Assembly: GCF_051622035.1 (NCBI RefSeq)
Contig: NC_135360.1
Location: forward strand, 3,779,501 to 3,843,500
DNA from: Arctopsyche grandis
Lineage: Eukaryota > Arthropoda > Insecta > Trichoptera > Hydropsychidae
Reading direction: 5' to 3'
Length of the DNA stretch: 64,000 nucleotides
How positions within the stretch are numbered: the stretch's first letter is position 1; each line of letters opens with the position of its first letter. The position numbers and the translations under genes are program-made. The notes under the pieces are model-generated. The model was not told the DNA's origin. It searched no databases and saw nothing but the letters and a program-made list of their open reading frames with translations. Below are positions 44,630 to 55,099 of the stretch, piece by piece.

Positions 44630-44725
44630 CCCACAAAAAATGGTTCACGATTGTCAATTACTATTGTCGTACAATGCAAGAGAGCAAAAAAATTGACAAT
44701 AGTGAACCTTTTTTTGTTGGTGAAT
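44630..44725. repeat. Short palindromic element
   Basis: CACAAAAAATGGTTCACGATTGTCAATT is mirrored by AATTGACAATAGTGAACCTT about 50 bases later. Similar motifs occur near 6.66, 7.05, 20.75, 31.39 and 56.13 kb. It is a small foldback or MITE family. Confidence 0.5.
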
Positions 44726-44884
44726 GCAATTGGCCGCCGATTTATGCTTACAGGGTAATTTTTTATTTACAATCAGAGCCAGCTCGTGGCTTGTGCGAAG
44801 TGTAAGGCACACAGGCGACTAAAATATTTCGAAAAATGTTATAAATTTTTCGATGATCGAAAAAAAAAAATCTCATAAGCCGTT

Positions 44885-45196
44885 CTGTTTTCTCCTTATA
44901 TGAGAATAATGATTTTAAAATAAGAGTTCATACACATAAAGATACTCCAATTTTGTTGATATCTCATAATTCGAACCGTTTTATCGTTTCTTGTGAAATA
45001 TGTGGAATCGTAAAATTTGTCGTTGCTTTTATGTGTTTTTGAGAACAATCAGTTACAGCAGTGATACACACAGCACAACTGAAAATGATTTATTTATTTA
45101 TTTTTATGTGCTTTATTTAAATGTAAATTTATTATCAAGTAAACCTTCATTAATTATAGTCGGTTTTTAGTGCATTTTTTTCTATTACATGATCAG
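44885..45196. repeat. Segment duplicated at 32708-33030
   Basis: It has the same ordered landmarks as the partner block, including GATACTCCAATTTTGTTGAT and ATTTGTCGTTGCTTTTATGT. In both places it abuts the TTAA MITE. Confidence 0.65.
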
Positions 45197-45767
45197 TTAA
45201 GCCTTTGAATGCTGACAAACGCCGATCGGAGTTTTTCCAACAAGTCCATGGGCCTGAAATACGCCGATAAGCGTTGTTTTTTTAGTATGTAAAAAATAAA
45301 CATGAATGGCATTGAAAAAAATGCATTGAACATGGGTCGTGTAATCCGTGTTTATAAAGACTGGTTTACACCGGAATTTCTGAATTAATAACCATAGCAG
45401 AATTTCCCAATGGAAATCCCCAACTGCTATTAGTATTTTTAATTGTAGTTTGGCAATTAGATTGTGAGCGTTACATTTAAACAACAATGAAGAAGATGGA
45501 ACTAGTTTTGGAAAAATACATTAATTAATAGACTTCTTTCGTTTAGTTTATATTGTTGCGAGATATATTGGAGATTCTAAATTCACCTTTACAAAACTCG
45601 GAATCCATGGCAGTAGTTATCTAGGGTAGTGATTTAGGGTTTGTTTGGATTAGCCACAATTTTTACACCTGCTATCTATTGGGTTTCTAAATAATTCTTG
45701 TTGGAAATTTTTTCAAAATTTTCAGCGTGGCTTTAAACAGAAAAGACGTCCGAGCTCAAAGGGCTAA
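45197..45767. mobile_element. TTAA-flanked MITE, copy 2
   Basis: TTAA at 45197-45200 is followed by GCCTTTGAATGCTGAC. The right end is AAAGGGCTAA, so the right target has decayed to CTAA. The interior (CATTGAACATGGGTCGTGTA, CAGCGTGGCTTTAAACAG) matches the copies at 11270 (opposite orientation) and 60139. Confidence 0.75.
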
Positions 45768-46149
45768 TGTTAAAAAAATATGCATACACCGCATACCCCC
45801 GAGTCATATTTTATTTTATTTTATTTTATTGTCACAATCAATACACACTCGCCATTACAGATTTGCTCCAATGCGACGGGTGTACGTTAATGAAATACAT
45901 AAACAATCAGAAATCAGAAATACAGTAATACATACATATAGAATCAGAATATATAGAATATAACAATTAATCAGAAATAATAATCATAGTGACATATATG
46001 GATTTCAGATTACTGTGTATAATTAATACAAATTATACTACTGTGTATAATTAATACAAATTATACATATTACTGTATATTATATTATTATTAGTATATT
46101 ATATTACTGTGTATAATTAATACAAATTATACACAGGCAGATTTTTGTG

Positions 46150-46349
46150 ACAACAGGATTAGATTTTTTAATACCAATTTTCAGGAACCGTTTCAGCAAT
46201 GATCAGATAAAATTGGCAAACTCTGATAGAGAAACGATCGATTTGGAGTCACAAAACCCCCAAATCTAACCAGCAGTGGCGAGGACACGAACCTATGACC
46301 TCAGTGATGCTAAATATATACGCTATCACTAAGCCAAACTGCTGGCTGT
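46150..46349 (-). mobile_element. tRNA-derived SINE, 5' part
   Basis: Minus-strand head with TTTGGCTTAGTGATAGCG (A-box-like) and CATAGGTTCGTGTCC (B-box-like), then the SINE body CGATCGTTTCTCTATCAGAG. The 3' half is absent. Confidence 0.68.
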
Positions 46350-46524
46350 ATGTATGTAGTAGTATAGGCTGTATGTATATAATGTATAGTTTAATCAAAA
46401 TATATACTAGGATGAACAAAATAATTTCTGAAAGTATGATGATTCAATTTATAAGTATTTTAAATATATTTGTGAATTGTATAAATGATAATCGTCATTA
46501 CAAAATTCTAATAAAATAGAATAT

Positions 46525-46635
46525 CAATGATTTATTTATTTATATATTTATTTATATATATTTTAGCTATCAAGCTAATTTAAAAATACATCTTAATTAT
46601 TATACTTAACTCTAAAATTTATAATTAACTTATAT
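46525..46635 (-). mobile_element. 3' end of an antisense LINE, left of the nested insertion
   Basis: In reverse complement this is the 3' untranslated region of the 46636-50777 family, beginning exactly at ATATAAGTTAATTATAAATT. The coding piece that should precede it lies on the far side of the full-length LINE, at 50778-50998. The two halves are one old antisense copy split by the insertion. Confidence 0.82.
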
Positions 46636-46773
46636 TAAAAGTGTCGTTCGTGTCGTGATCGTGTACAGACGTTGATTACGTGTGTGGCGATTTGGACAAC
46701 GAAATTGTAACAATTAAAAAATTAAAAATAAATTTGTAATATATAATTATGTGTACGTTCTAAGTGTATAATA

Positions 46774-47853
46774 ATGGCATCAGAACGCATAAGTGAAGTA
46801 ATAACAATTGAAAAAAAAATTATGGACATTTTGACCACAAAAACTAACAGTATATCAAATGACAATAAGACATTTTTAATTACATCAGTAAAAAAATTAG
46901 TTGAATATATTTGTGAAAATGAAAATAATGATAAGGAACAATTTTTGGATGTAATATGTGAATTAAGAAGTGAATTTAAAAATTTGAAAAACAATATACA
47001 AAAAGACATAAATATAATAAAAACCAACAGTGAATTAAACATTTTAAAAAGTGTAAATAAGAGTGAAAATAGTATAAGTTATGCAAATGCACTTAAGAAG
47101 AATAATAAAGACATAACAATAATTGTTCCGAAAAAAATCCAAGAAACGGACAAAACAAAGGAAGAATGCAAGAGTTTAATAAAACCCAAGGAACTAAAAA
47201 TAGGAATACAAGGGGTTAAAAAAATCGGTAAAGGGGGCATTGCTGTAACGTGTAACAGTGCACAGGATAGTATTAAATTAATAAAAGAAGTAGAAAATAA
47301 ATTAGGGGAGAATTATAATGTTAAAAGAGGGGAATTAAAAAATCCCAAAATTAAAATTATAGATATGTCGGAGGAACTTACAAGTGAACAGTTGGCTGAG
47401 TGTTTGATGAATCAAAATCAAGAAGTTATAAATGATGGTGAACTGAAGGTGTTAAAAATATGGAAAAGTAGAAAAAATAATAAATATAATGCGATAGTGG
47501 AAGTAGATTGCAATACATTTAAAAGATTTATTGAAGATGGAAAAGTAAATATAAATTGGGATAGATGTAGGGTTTTTGAAGAAATTAATATTCTAAGATG
47601 TCTAAATTGTTACGGATTTAATCACAAAGCGGTGGATTGTAGAAACAAGGTGACATGTGCGAAATGTGGAGAAGAAGGGCACAAAAGCGAGGGATGTAAC
47701 AATAAAATAATAAAATGTAATAATTGCTTTAAAAGTAATAATAAATTAAAATTAAATTTGAACACAAATCACGGACCGTTGGACACTAAGTGCAGTGTAT
47801 ATAAAAGAAATATAGAATTAATGAGAAATAGAATTAAGTATAATAATATATAG
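46774..47853 (+). CDS. LINE ORF1, zinc-knuckle protein, 359 aa
   Basis: The ORF is lysine- and asparagine-rich. Near the C terminus it has a cluster of CCHC zinc knuckles: CLNCYGFNHKAVDC, then CAKCGEEGHKSEGC, then a partial CNNC. This is the gag-like nucleic-acid-binding architecture of many non-LTR ORF1 proteins. A fold spanning about residues 130-270 may be an RRM-like domain (inference). The stop is TAG at 47851-47853, followed directly by CAA CCA, and the same frame stays open for a further 943 codons. Confidence 0.85.
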   Translation: MASERISEVITIEKKIMDILTTKTNSISNDNKTFLITSVKKLVEYICENENNDKEQFLDVICELRSEFKNLKNNIQKDINIIKTNSELNILKSVNKSENSISYANALKKNNKDITIIVPKKIQETDKTKEECKSLIKPKELKIGIQGVKKIGKGGIAVTCNSAQDSIKLIKEVENKLGENYNVKRGELKNPKIKIIDMSEELTSEQLAECLMNQNQEVINDGELKVLKIWKSRKNNKYNAIVEVDCNTFKRFIEDGKVNINWDRCRVFEEINILRCLNCYGFNHKAVDCRNKVTCAKCGEEGHKSEGCNNKIIKCNNCFKSNNKLKLNLNTNHGPLDTKCSVYKRNIELMRNRIKYNNI

Positions 47854-50682
47854 CAACCACCAAAAGGTATCGGTATAAATGTACAAAGTTTTTTTGCTCA
47901 CAAGGATGAGGTTTGGAGTTTAACTGTAAGTCAAAAACCATTATTTATAGGTTTAAGTGAAACGCATGTAACTAGTGATTTTGAAGATTTTGAGCTGAAT
48001 ATAGATGGATATTGTGTTTTGAGATGTGACTCTAATTCTAGACATACGGGTGGGGTACTATTGTATTTAAGGGATGATTTAAGTTACGGTAATGTAATAG
48101 TTAATAAGGTTGATGGTGAGTTTTGGACAATTGGTGTGGATCTGCTTGTGAATGGAGTTACTGTGTTTTTGCTAGTAATTTACCGCTCTCCGAATGGTAG
48201 AAGTGGAAGATTTCTTAAATTTTTAGAAGAATTGAGTGAAAGAAGTATAGATGTGAGTAAAAATATAATTATGTTTGGGGACTGGAATTTTAATTGGTTA
48301 CAGACAGAAGAATTTTATGTAAAAAAGTTGAGAAATTGGGTAAATGAATTGGGTTTTAAACAAAAAGTGACGGAAGCAACGAGAGTGAATAATTTATCAA
48401 GCTCTCTCATTGATTTGGTTATAACAAATATAATGGATCTGCGGTGTGAGGTGAAAGATGTACCGAAAATAGGAGACCATTCTATTGTCAACATGTTTTT
48501 GGGACAGCGGTTTAGTAACGGAGGACTTAAAAATATGCAGGTGACTGAAAGAGAAAACATTGATTATCAATTGATGAATGAATTGTTAAAGGAGTGTGTA
48601 TGGGGAAAGGATGGTGATAGTGTGAATGAAATGTGGGAGATAATGTATCGTAATATAACATATTCTAAAAGTAAATGCGTAAAAACCACAAGAATCATGC
48701 ATAAGCATAAGCTGAAACCTTGGTTTACCAAGGAAGTAAAGGAAAGCTTAGTTGATAAGAATGTTAGTTATAAAAGATATAAAATTATTAAGGCTATGGA
48801 TGGAATCCAATTAGAAAAGGCTTGGTTAGAGTATAAAAGAAAGAGGAATAAATGTGTGAATGTTTTACGTAATGCGAAGAGGGATTGGCATGAAAGAAAT
48901 ATTGATGGTGCAAAAAAAGATCCCACAAAAATGTGGCGAATAATTAAAACTTTGATTTCCGGGGGAAAAAATGTTTCTTTGAATGAATTAGAAGTCGAGG
49001 GAGTAGTATATAATGATAAAGAGGATATGGTTGAAAGATTGAATGAGTTTTACATCAATAGTGTGAATGATATAGTTAATTCAATACAAACAAGGCATAA
49101 TAGTGTGAATGATGATATTAATTTGGGTTTAAATAAGTTTGAAAGGTTTAAATTAGTGGAAATGGAGGGATTAAATGGTGTATTGAAGGGCATGAAATCA
49201 GTTTCTAGTATGGATGGATTGACTCTAGATATTTTAATCAACACTTGGGACATGGTTGGACCTCAGTTACTGAAATTAATAAATGAATCGTTAGAAGTGG
49301 GATCCGTCCCGGATGCATGGAAGGTGTCTACTATTGTACCGGTACCAAAGGTTACGGGCACACATAAAGCCAGTGAAATGAGGCCCATCAATATGTTACC
49401 AATTGTTGAGAAGATGCTGGAGGAAATCGTTATGATTCAATTGAAAGAGTTCATTAGTATAAATGATTGTTTGGTTGTGGAACAGTCTGGATTTAGAGTG
49501 AAACATTCAACAGAAACCGCTATCCAATTGGTGGTTTCTGATTGGATGGAGACGATGGATGAATCTAGCATGGTTGTTGGAGCAGTTTTTCTAGATTTTA
49601 AGCGAGCGTTCGAGACAGTAGATAGGAATATTTTATTACAAAAATTATATAAGTTAGGAATAAATGGTATAGTATTAAAGTGGCTTCAATCATACTTAAA
49701 TAATAGAAGGCAAAGAGTAAGAATTGATAAGGTGTTATCCTCTGAATTTGTAACACCTCATGGAGTGCCGCAAGGGTCCAAATTGGGACCCTTATTATTT
49801 ATATTATATATAAACGATATTGTTAAGGTAATTAAGATGTGTAAAATACATTTGTTTGCAGATGATACATTGATATATATAATTGGAAAGAATGTTGATG
49901 TAATGTCTGAGATTTTAAATATAGAATTAAATTATGTGAATGACTGGTTGTGTGAAAATAAATTAAAGTTGAATGTGAATAAAACAAAAATGATGTGGTT
50001 GAATGGTAAAAATAAAAATATATTGAATGAAATTAGAATTGATGATAAGTTAATTGAAAAAGTTGAAAATATAAAATACTTAGGTGTATACATAGATTCA
50101 GGACTAAATTTTAAAATGCACGCTGACTATATAATAAAAAAAATGGCTAGAAAAGTTGGTGTATTATGTAGATTAAGAAATATTTTAAGTAAAAAAAGTA
50201 AAATTTTAGTGTTTAATTCAATTGTCTTGCCACATGTGGTTTATTGTGCCACTGTGCTTAATTTGTTTAGTGGCCAAGATTTAGAAAAAATGCAAAAAAT
50301 ACAGAATAAAGCTATGAGAGCTATTTTGAATGTGAGTAGATTTAAGAGTATTGGAAGTATGTTAGATGAATTAGGATGGATGAGTATTAGAATTAGTCTA
50401 AATATTAGTACATTGTCTTTTGTTTATAAGTTAGATCATAAGTTATTACCTAAGTATTTTGATGATTATATAATAAGGAATAGAGATAAACATAGTTTTT
50501 ATACTAGAAATAAGGACAAACTAGTTGTAAGTAGAGTAAGAAAGAATAAGACGGCTGGGGGTGTTTTTCACAGGGGTGTGCTCATGTATAATGCCCTCCC
50601 TGAGTGCGTCAGGTCTGCTAAAAACATGGATGCATTCCTGCGAGGTGCGAAGAGACACCTCTGTGAGGGACAGTACATATAA
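47854..50682 (+). CDS. LINE ORF2: endonuclease-reverse transcriptase, no AUG
   Basis: The frame is the same as ORF1, beginning right after its TAG. The endonuclease domain starts at once: GINVQSFFAHKDEVWSL, then GLSETHVTSDFEDF, then MFGDWNFNW and GDHSIVNM. The reverse transcriptase follows, with MRPINMLPIVEKMLEE, FLDFKRAFETVD, PHGVPQGSKLGPLLF and HLFADDTLIYI (catalytic ADD). There is no ATG before the essential endonuclease residues, so ORF2 must be made by UAG readthrough, by non-AUG initiation, or not at all. The frame is otherwise unbroken, which suggests a recent copy. Confidence 0.87.
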   Translation, partial: QPPKGIGINVQSFFAHKDEVWSLTVSQKPLFIGLSETHVTSDFEDFELNIDGYCVLRCDSNSRHTGGVLLYLRDDLSYGNVIVNKVDGEFWTIGVDLLVNGVTVFLLVIYRSPNGRSGRFLKFLEELSERSIDVSKNIIMFGDWNFNWLQTEEFYVKKLRNWVNELGFKQKVTEATRVNNLSSSLIDLVITNIMDLRCEVKDVPKIGDHSIVNMFLGQRFSNGGLKNMQVTERENIDYQLMNELLKECVWGKDGDSVNEMWEIMYRNITYSKSKCVKTTRIMHKHKLKPWFTKEVKESLVDKNVSYKRYKIIKAMDGIQLEKAWLEYKRKRNKCVNVLRNAKRDWHERNIDGAKKDPTKMWRIIKTLISGGKNVSLNELEVEGVVYNDKEDMVERLNEFYINSVNDIVNSIQTRHNSVNDDINLGLNKFERFKLVEMEGLNGVLKGMKSVSSMDGLTLDILINTWDMVGPQLLKLINESLEVGSVPDAWKVSTIVPVPKVTGTHKASEMRPINMLPIVEKMLEEIVMIQLKEFISINDCLVVEQSGFRVKHSTETAIQLVVSDWMETMDESSMVVGAVFLDFKRAFETVDRNILLQKLYKLGINGIVLKWLQSYLNNRRQRVRIDKVLSSEFVTPHGVPQGSKLGPLLFILYINDIVKVIKMCKIHLFADDTLIYIIGKNVDVMSEILNIELNYVNDWLCENKLKLNVNKTKMMWLNGKNKNILNEIRIDDKLIEKVENIKYLGVYIDSGLNFKMHADYIIKKMARKVGVLCRLRNILSKKSKILVFNSIVLPHVVYCATVLNLFSGQDLEKMQKIQNKAMRAILNVSRFKSIGSMLDELGWMSIRISLNISTLSFVYKLDHKLLPKYFDDYIIRNRDKHSFYTRNKDKLVVSRVRKNKTAGGVFHRGVLMYNALPECVRSAKNMDAFLRGAKRHLCEGQYI

Positions 50683-50777
50683 GTTAATTATAAATTTTAG
50701 AGTTAAGTATAATAATTAAGATGTATTTTTTTTTAAATTAGCTTGATAGCTAAAATATATATAAATAAATAAAATAA

Positions 50778-50998
50778 ATATGTACTGTCCCTCACAGAGG
50801 TGTCTCTTCGCACCTCGCAGGAATGCATCCATGTTTTTAGCAGACCTGACGCACTCAGGGAGGGCATTATACATGAGCACACCCCTGTGAAAAACACCCC
50901 CAGCCGTCTTATTCTTTCTTACTCTACTTACAACTAGTTTGTCCTTATTTCTAGTATAAAAACTATGTTTATCTCTATTCCTTATTATATAATCATTG
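50778..50998 (-). mobile_element. Antisense LINE fragment, right of the nested insertion
   Basis: The reverse complement encodes the last 70 or so residues of ORF2 (from DDYIIRNRDKHSF to EGQYI) and stops exactly where 46635 continues. Its 5' edge at 50998 is a truncation that joins unrelated GC-rich DNA. Confidence 0.85.
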
Positions 50999-51654
50999 TC
51001 TGATTGTCCGAGCCGAAAGCCCTCTTGGCCGTTGGTTGTCTTCTTACGGCTTCGGCTTTTTTTTCCCTCTTTTACACCGACCATCTGTCAGTCGCTCTAG
51101 ATTCTCCCGTGGGTCCGGCGCCCGGTGATCCCGGCGCGGACCGCCAGATGCAGCGTCCCTCGTAAAAGCCAGCCTCGAACTAAGCCCCGAACTCTGGCCC
51201 CGTGATCCGCCCAAGTCTGATCACGGCGAGCGCTCATTGGCATAATAGAAGCCCTCCGAGGAGTATGGCTTCTTCCATAGTCGTGCCTCACCGACTATGT
51301 CTACCGACTATGCTCGACCACGTGTTCGACCCAAGCCTCGAACACGGCGAGTTCTCAGACGCCCGCTAGCCGCCGACCGAGAAGGTCTTGGTGTGGCTGG
51401 TCTACCCTGCCTGACCAGCCAGCCTACTCAATCCACAGCCCCCGCCATAAAGGGGCAGAGGCGTCGAGCAACTCCCCGGCTCGGCCATCAACTCATCAAT
51501 AAAAACGAGATCATAACCGTTACTCTTTTGTATAATTCCCCCACTCCGCACCGTTCCAGAGCAAGCTGATCGAGACGACGACACATACACAGCCACTGGT
51601 CACCCATACATACGCATACACATTACAGCCCCTGCAGCTATCATTCAATGATAA
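50999..51654. other. GC-rich block of unknown origin
   Basis: The composition is clearly unlike its surroundings. It contains repeats of CCGACTATG and palindromic CCTCGAACACGGCGAG-type units (51180-51350), a late AATAAAAACG, and a C-rich end. It may be the remains of an LTR retrotransposon, as it abuts a solo LTR. Open frames in it show no recognisable domain. Confidence 0.3.
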
Positions 51655-51961
51655 TGTAGCGTAAAGATCGTGGCTCGTCAATCACTGGTTTACTAACTCT
51701 GATCACCTGATTCCGCGTTTGTTCCAAAAGGGCCTCGACATATAAAGAGCCATAAACTACAACCAAGAAGGTCCCAGTGACCCATCGACCAATGATCTCT
51801 CTGTGCGGGAGTACCTACGGGTATAAATATTGGGCAATTTTGGACCGTATGTCATTAGGAACCGGCGGGCCGACCGGTAAACAACAATAAACTACCCCTA
51901 CTATACTACAACTGCGTCTTTCATTCCGATCTCAGAAACCACTCTACACGTCTACGCTACA
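51655..51961 (+). mobile_element. Solo LTR, family B
   Basis: It begins TGTAGCGT and ends ACGCTACA, a perfect inverted terminus. Inside, TATAAAT (51822) is followed about 60 bases later by AATAAA (51886-51891), the U3-R order of an LTR. Flanks are GATAA and CATAA, a 5-bp duplication with one mismatch. No internal region remains. Confidence 0.72.
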
Positions 51962-52920
51962 CATAAATGTATGCTAACAATATGTCAAAACTTTGATAAA
52001 CTATTTGAAAATTATTGTTCAGTCTCATTACAAATCACTTATGTATCACTTGTGAGTTGTGATATGCTTTATAGCTTTAACGATAAAATAATAGTACATG
52101 TATTGTTTGAATTCATTCACTTCACTTGATCAACCTACTTTTCTCTCACTGTATATGATCATCTGTTTATATTTTACAACTTTTACAAGCAATATGAACT
52201 TATGGCAAAGAGTTGCAAATGTGGCAATGAACATTATTCAGGAAATCATGGGACAGTAAGTCAAAAAACTAATAGTATATTCTTTTACTGCAATATTTGC
52301 ATTGTTGTTTTAATTTTTTAAGATTCATCATGCATCCATTACAAAAGTCTCTCTACGAAGATTACTTCCCCGAAGAATCCAAGAGATTATCGTTTAATGA
52401 TTTGACGAAACGCATATCATTATTGTTGGCCAACAGTCATCCATCTATCGGTGTTGCTCGACCTCTTTTACCAAACACTATAGAAATCGGTGGTTACCAT
52501 ATAAAAGATCCTGAACCATTACCTGATGTAGCCTATATTACATGTTATTGATTTAATTTAGTATGTAAAATTTAACGCTGTAAAAACATAAATTGTATTG
52601 AATTTTCAGGATCTGAAAACAATATTGGATTCAGCCAAAGATGGCGTAGTTTATTTCAGTATGGGCAGTAATTTGAAGAGCAGTCAAATGAGTCCGGAAT
52701 TGAAAGCGATAATACTCAAAGCACTAGGCAATTTAAAACAAACTGTCTTGTGGAAATATGAAGAAGACTTACCCGGCAAACCTAAAAATGTCGTCATCAG
52801 AAAATGGATGCCCCAAACTGGGATCTTAGGTATATAATTAACTACTAAGGCCTATTGCGCACCGGCCGGTTGCGCATCGACCGGCCGACGGGCGACCGGT
52901 CATCGACGACTATAATTTAT

Positions 52921-53060
52921 ACAGTCTTAGATGGTAATTTAGATGTAATTTCTTAACAGTCTTAGATGGTAATTTAGATGTAATTTCTTAACAGTCTTAG
53001 ATGGTAATTTTGATGTAATTTCTTAACAGTCTTAGATGGTAATTTAGATGTAATTTCTTA
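52921..53060. repeat. 35-bp tandem repeat, four units
   Basis: ACAGTCTTAGATGGTAATTT starts at 52921, 52956, 52991 and 53026, with near-identical units. Confidence 0.9.
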
Positions 53061-53348
53061 CAAGTCTTAGATGTAATTTATACAGTCTTAGATGGGTGTA
53101 TACGCACTAAGGGCCGGGCCGCACCGTGCAACTTTGTCGGCCAATTAGTTGCGCGACATGAAAAAAGGTATGGAAATGTGTGCGACAAACAAGTTGACGG
53201 GTGTAGCATGTCTAACGTGACCATTTATTTTTATCCTCAAAAGGGGACATCTGCCAATTTTTAAACACTTGTTTTTTCTTAATTTTTATTTATTAATGAA
53301 AAGAACAGGAATGGACACGTGAAAATAAATAATTTATGTAGGAAATAA

Positions 53349-53637
53349 ATAAGGAGATCCACGCACAGCCAGTGTTCCTTCCAGAATGATCTGATATGGC
53401 CTAAGTACCTGCTTATAAAGGGCAGTTCGCTCACTGCATCTTCCACGCATCTTCTCCATTGTTTAGGTCTCAGGCACGCAGTCTCACGCTTTCGCGTTCT
53501 CAGTTCTGAGAACTCTAGCGGGAAGTGACCGAATGCCGTTACCGACCACTTAGTCGATTCGGGGTCTCCATTGTTAGCCCCCGACGGGGGATAATCATCG
53601 AATTCAATTAATCGGCGGCTCCTCTTTGCCTACGCTA
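53349..53637 (-). mobile_element. Solo LTR, family A, diverged copy
   Basis: It shares AAGGAGATCCACGCAC, CAGAATGATCTGATATGGCC and the CTCGAATC-type right part with the copies at 1537 and 10179. The TG end is lost; the other end is GCCTACGCTACA. Confidence 0.55.
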
Positions 53638-54854
53638 CAGTATTTTTGGTGTTGATTTCAAATAATAATGAAATTCTTAAAGATTTCTTTAAATTTACTT
53701 TGGTAATTAGCATTGATTTAAAAAGGGCAACTTGCAACTGTGTTTCGCTTGTCCACAACTTATTCATAAGATAAAAGACCCTTTCTATGGATGCATTCGT
53801 GCCGGGCAGGCATACAAATTGTTACCATAGGTTGTTCCCTTTTCGAAAACGATACATTTCGACGTTCCAAAGCTGTGCTTGGGAGACAGACTACCTAAAA
53901 ACGGGACGGTCCCGTTCAAAACGGGACGTATGGTCACGTTGAGCATGTCCCATCTGCCTGCATGCATTGGTATGGTTGCCCTCAACCAAGTCACTCGCAA
54001 GTCGCACGGTACGGCCCGGCCCTAAGTCACCGCCGGTCCTAAGGGCCGGGCCGCACCGCTCAACTCGCGAACAACTTGGTTGAGGGCGACCAGACCATTG
54101 CATGCAGGTAGATGGGACATGTCGCACTCGTCAACTTGTTTGTCGCACACATTTCCATACATTTTTTCGTGTCGCGCAACAAGTCGGCCGACAAAGTTGC
54201 ACGGTGCGGCCCGGCCCTAAGTCGCCGGTGGCCAGCGAGTCGCTGTGTCAGCAGCAACGCACATATGACCCATTGGAAATGTTCACAAAGTGAGCGATTT
54301 TGACGGTATAAATTAGTCGACGAAGACCGGTCACCCGTCAACCGGTCGACAGTGCTCAATAGGCCTAAATCAAACAAATAAGATTGAGCTGCCAATAATC
54401 AAAAGCATTATGTTACATTAACAGCACATCGAAACTTGAAACTGTTTATAAGTCAAGCAGGGTTATTGAGTTGTATTGAAGCAACTCACTTCGGTGTACC
54501 TTTGCTGGTAATACCTTTATTTGGCGATCAACCCATTAATGCAAAAGCTATGGAAAGCCGAGGACATGGGCTCATATTGGAATATTTTAACATAACCGAT
54601 GTTTCATTCAAATGGGCACTGAACGAAGCTCTTCAAAATCCAAAGTAGTCAACATACATAACTTTGCATCTACGGGTAGTACTTCACTTACATTAAGATC
54701 AGACATTTGTATAGACCATGTACATATGTTTCAGATATGCTGAAACAGCCAAACAAATGCAGCAGCTGTACCACGATAGGCCAATCAAACCGAGAGATTT
54801 GCTTGTGTTCTACGTGGAGCATGTAGTTATGGGGGGACGCGACAATTGGTGCAA

Positions 54855-54976
54855 GGCCAAAATGTTCAACGACAAAATGTACCCGAAAATTAGTGCACTG
54901 ACAAAATGTACCCGCGACAAAATGTACCCGCGACAAAATGTACCCGCGACAAAATGTACCCGCGACAAAATGTTCA
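54855..54976 (+). repeat. 16-bp tandem repeat at the element's left end
   Basis: The unit CGACAAAATGTACCCG recurs about five times, with the first copies interrupted by AAAATTAGTGCACTGA. The mirrored set is at about 59695-59775. Confidence 0.88.
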
Positions 54977-55099
54977 AAAATGTTCAAAATGTTCAAAAAT
55001 CCTAAATTATCCTATTTTAATGGCAAAAGTAACTTTTTATTGTATTATATTTATCGATGTATATGGTACTTTTTATCGTATAGATCGCGGATGTTATTA

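Larger units (their letters stand above)
46636..50777 (+). mobile_element. Long two-ORF LINE (non-LTR retrotransposon)
   Basis: About 4.1 kb: a 5' leader, ORF1 (46774), ORF2 (to 50682), a short 3' UTR and AAAT repeats. It is inserted in the opposite orientation into a 3' fragment of its own family (46525-46635 plus 50778-50998). The shared TAT at the junctions is the only possible target duplication and may be microhomology. Related 3' ends are at 37885, 42160 and 55620. Clade: CR1/jockey superfamily by RT motifs; the exact clade is undetermined. Confidence 0.85.
52846..54370. mobile_element. Nested foldback element in UGT-5 intron 6
   Basis: The outer arms are AAGGCCTATTGCGCACCGGC on the left and AGGCCTATTGAGCACTGTCG read from the right, about 80 bp each and rich in CGACCGGT palindromes. 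Inside, at about 53108-54220, lies a second pair of arms about 110 bp long (GGGCCGGGCCGCACCGTGCA). Within that is a third pair around 53940-54110 (CATGTCCCATCTGCCTGCAT mirrored). A family A LTR relic (53349-53637) is also inside. No target duplication or transposase is found. Confidence 0.7.

Noticed and set aside
50460-50998. Inverted repeat at the LINE 3' end read as a functional hairpin or twin-priming product
   Set aside because: The missing 3' UTR of the antisense part is found at 46525-46635, so nesting of one LINE in another explains both pieces.
51297-51596. Overlapping proline/arginine-rich frames on both strands
   Set aside because: GC-rich composition leaves all frames open. No domain is seen, and the region abuts a solo LTR.
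54829-55005. Alternative end of UGT-5 exon 8 reading into the inserted element
   Set aside because: The extra residues come from transposon 16-bp repeats, and the true exon 8 continuation is found intact at 59808.
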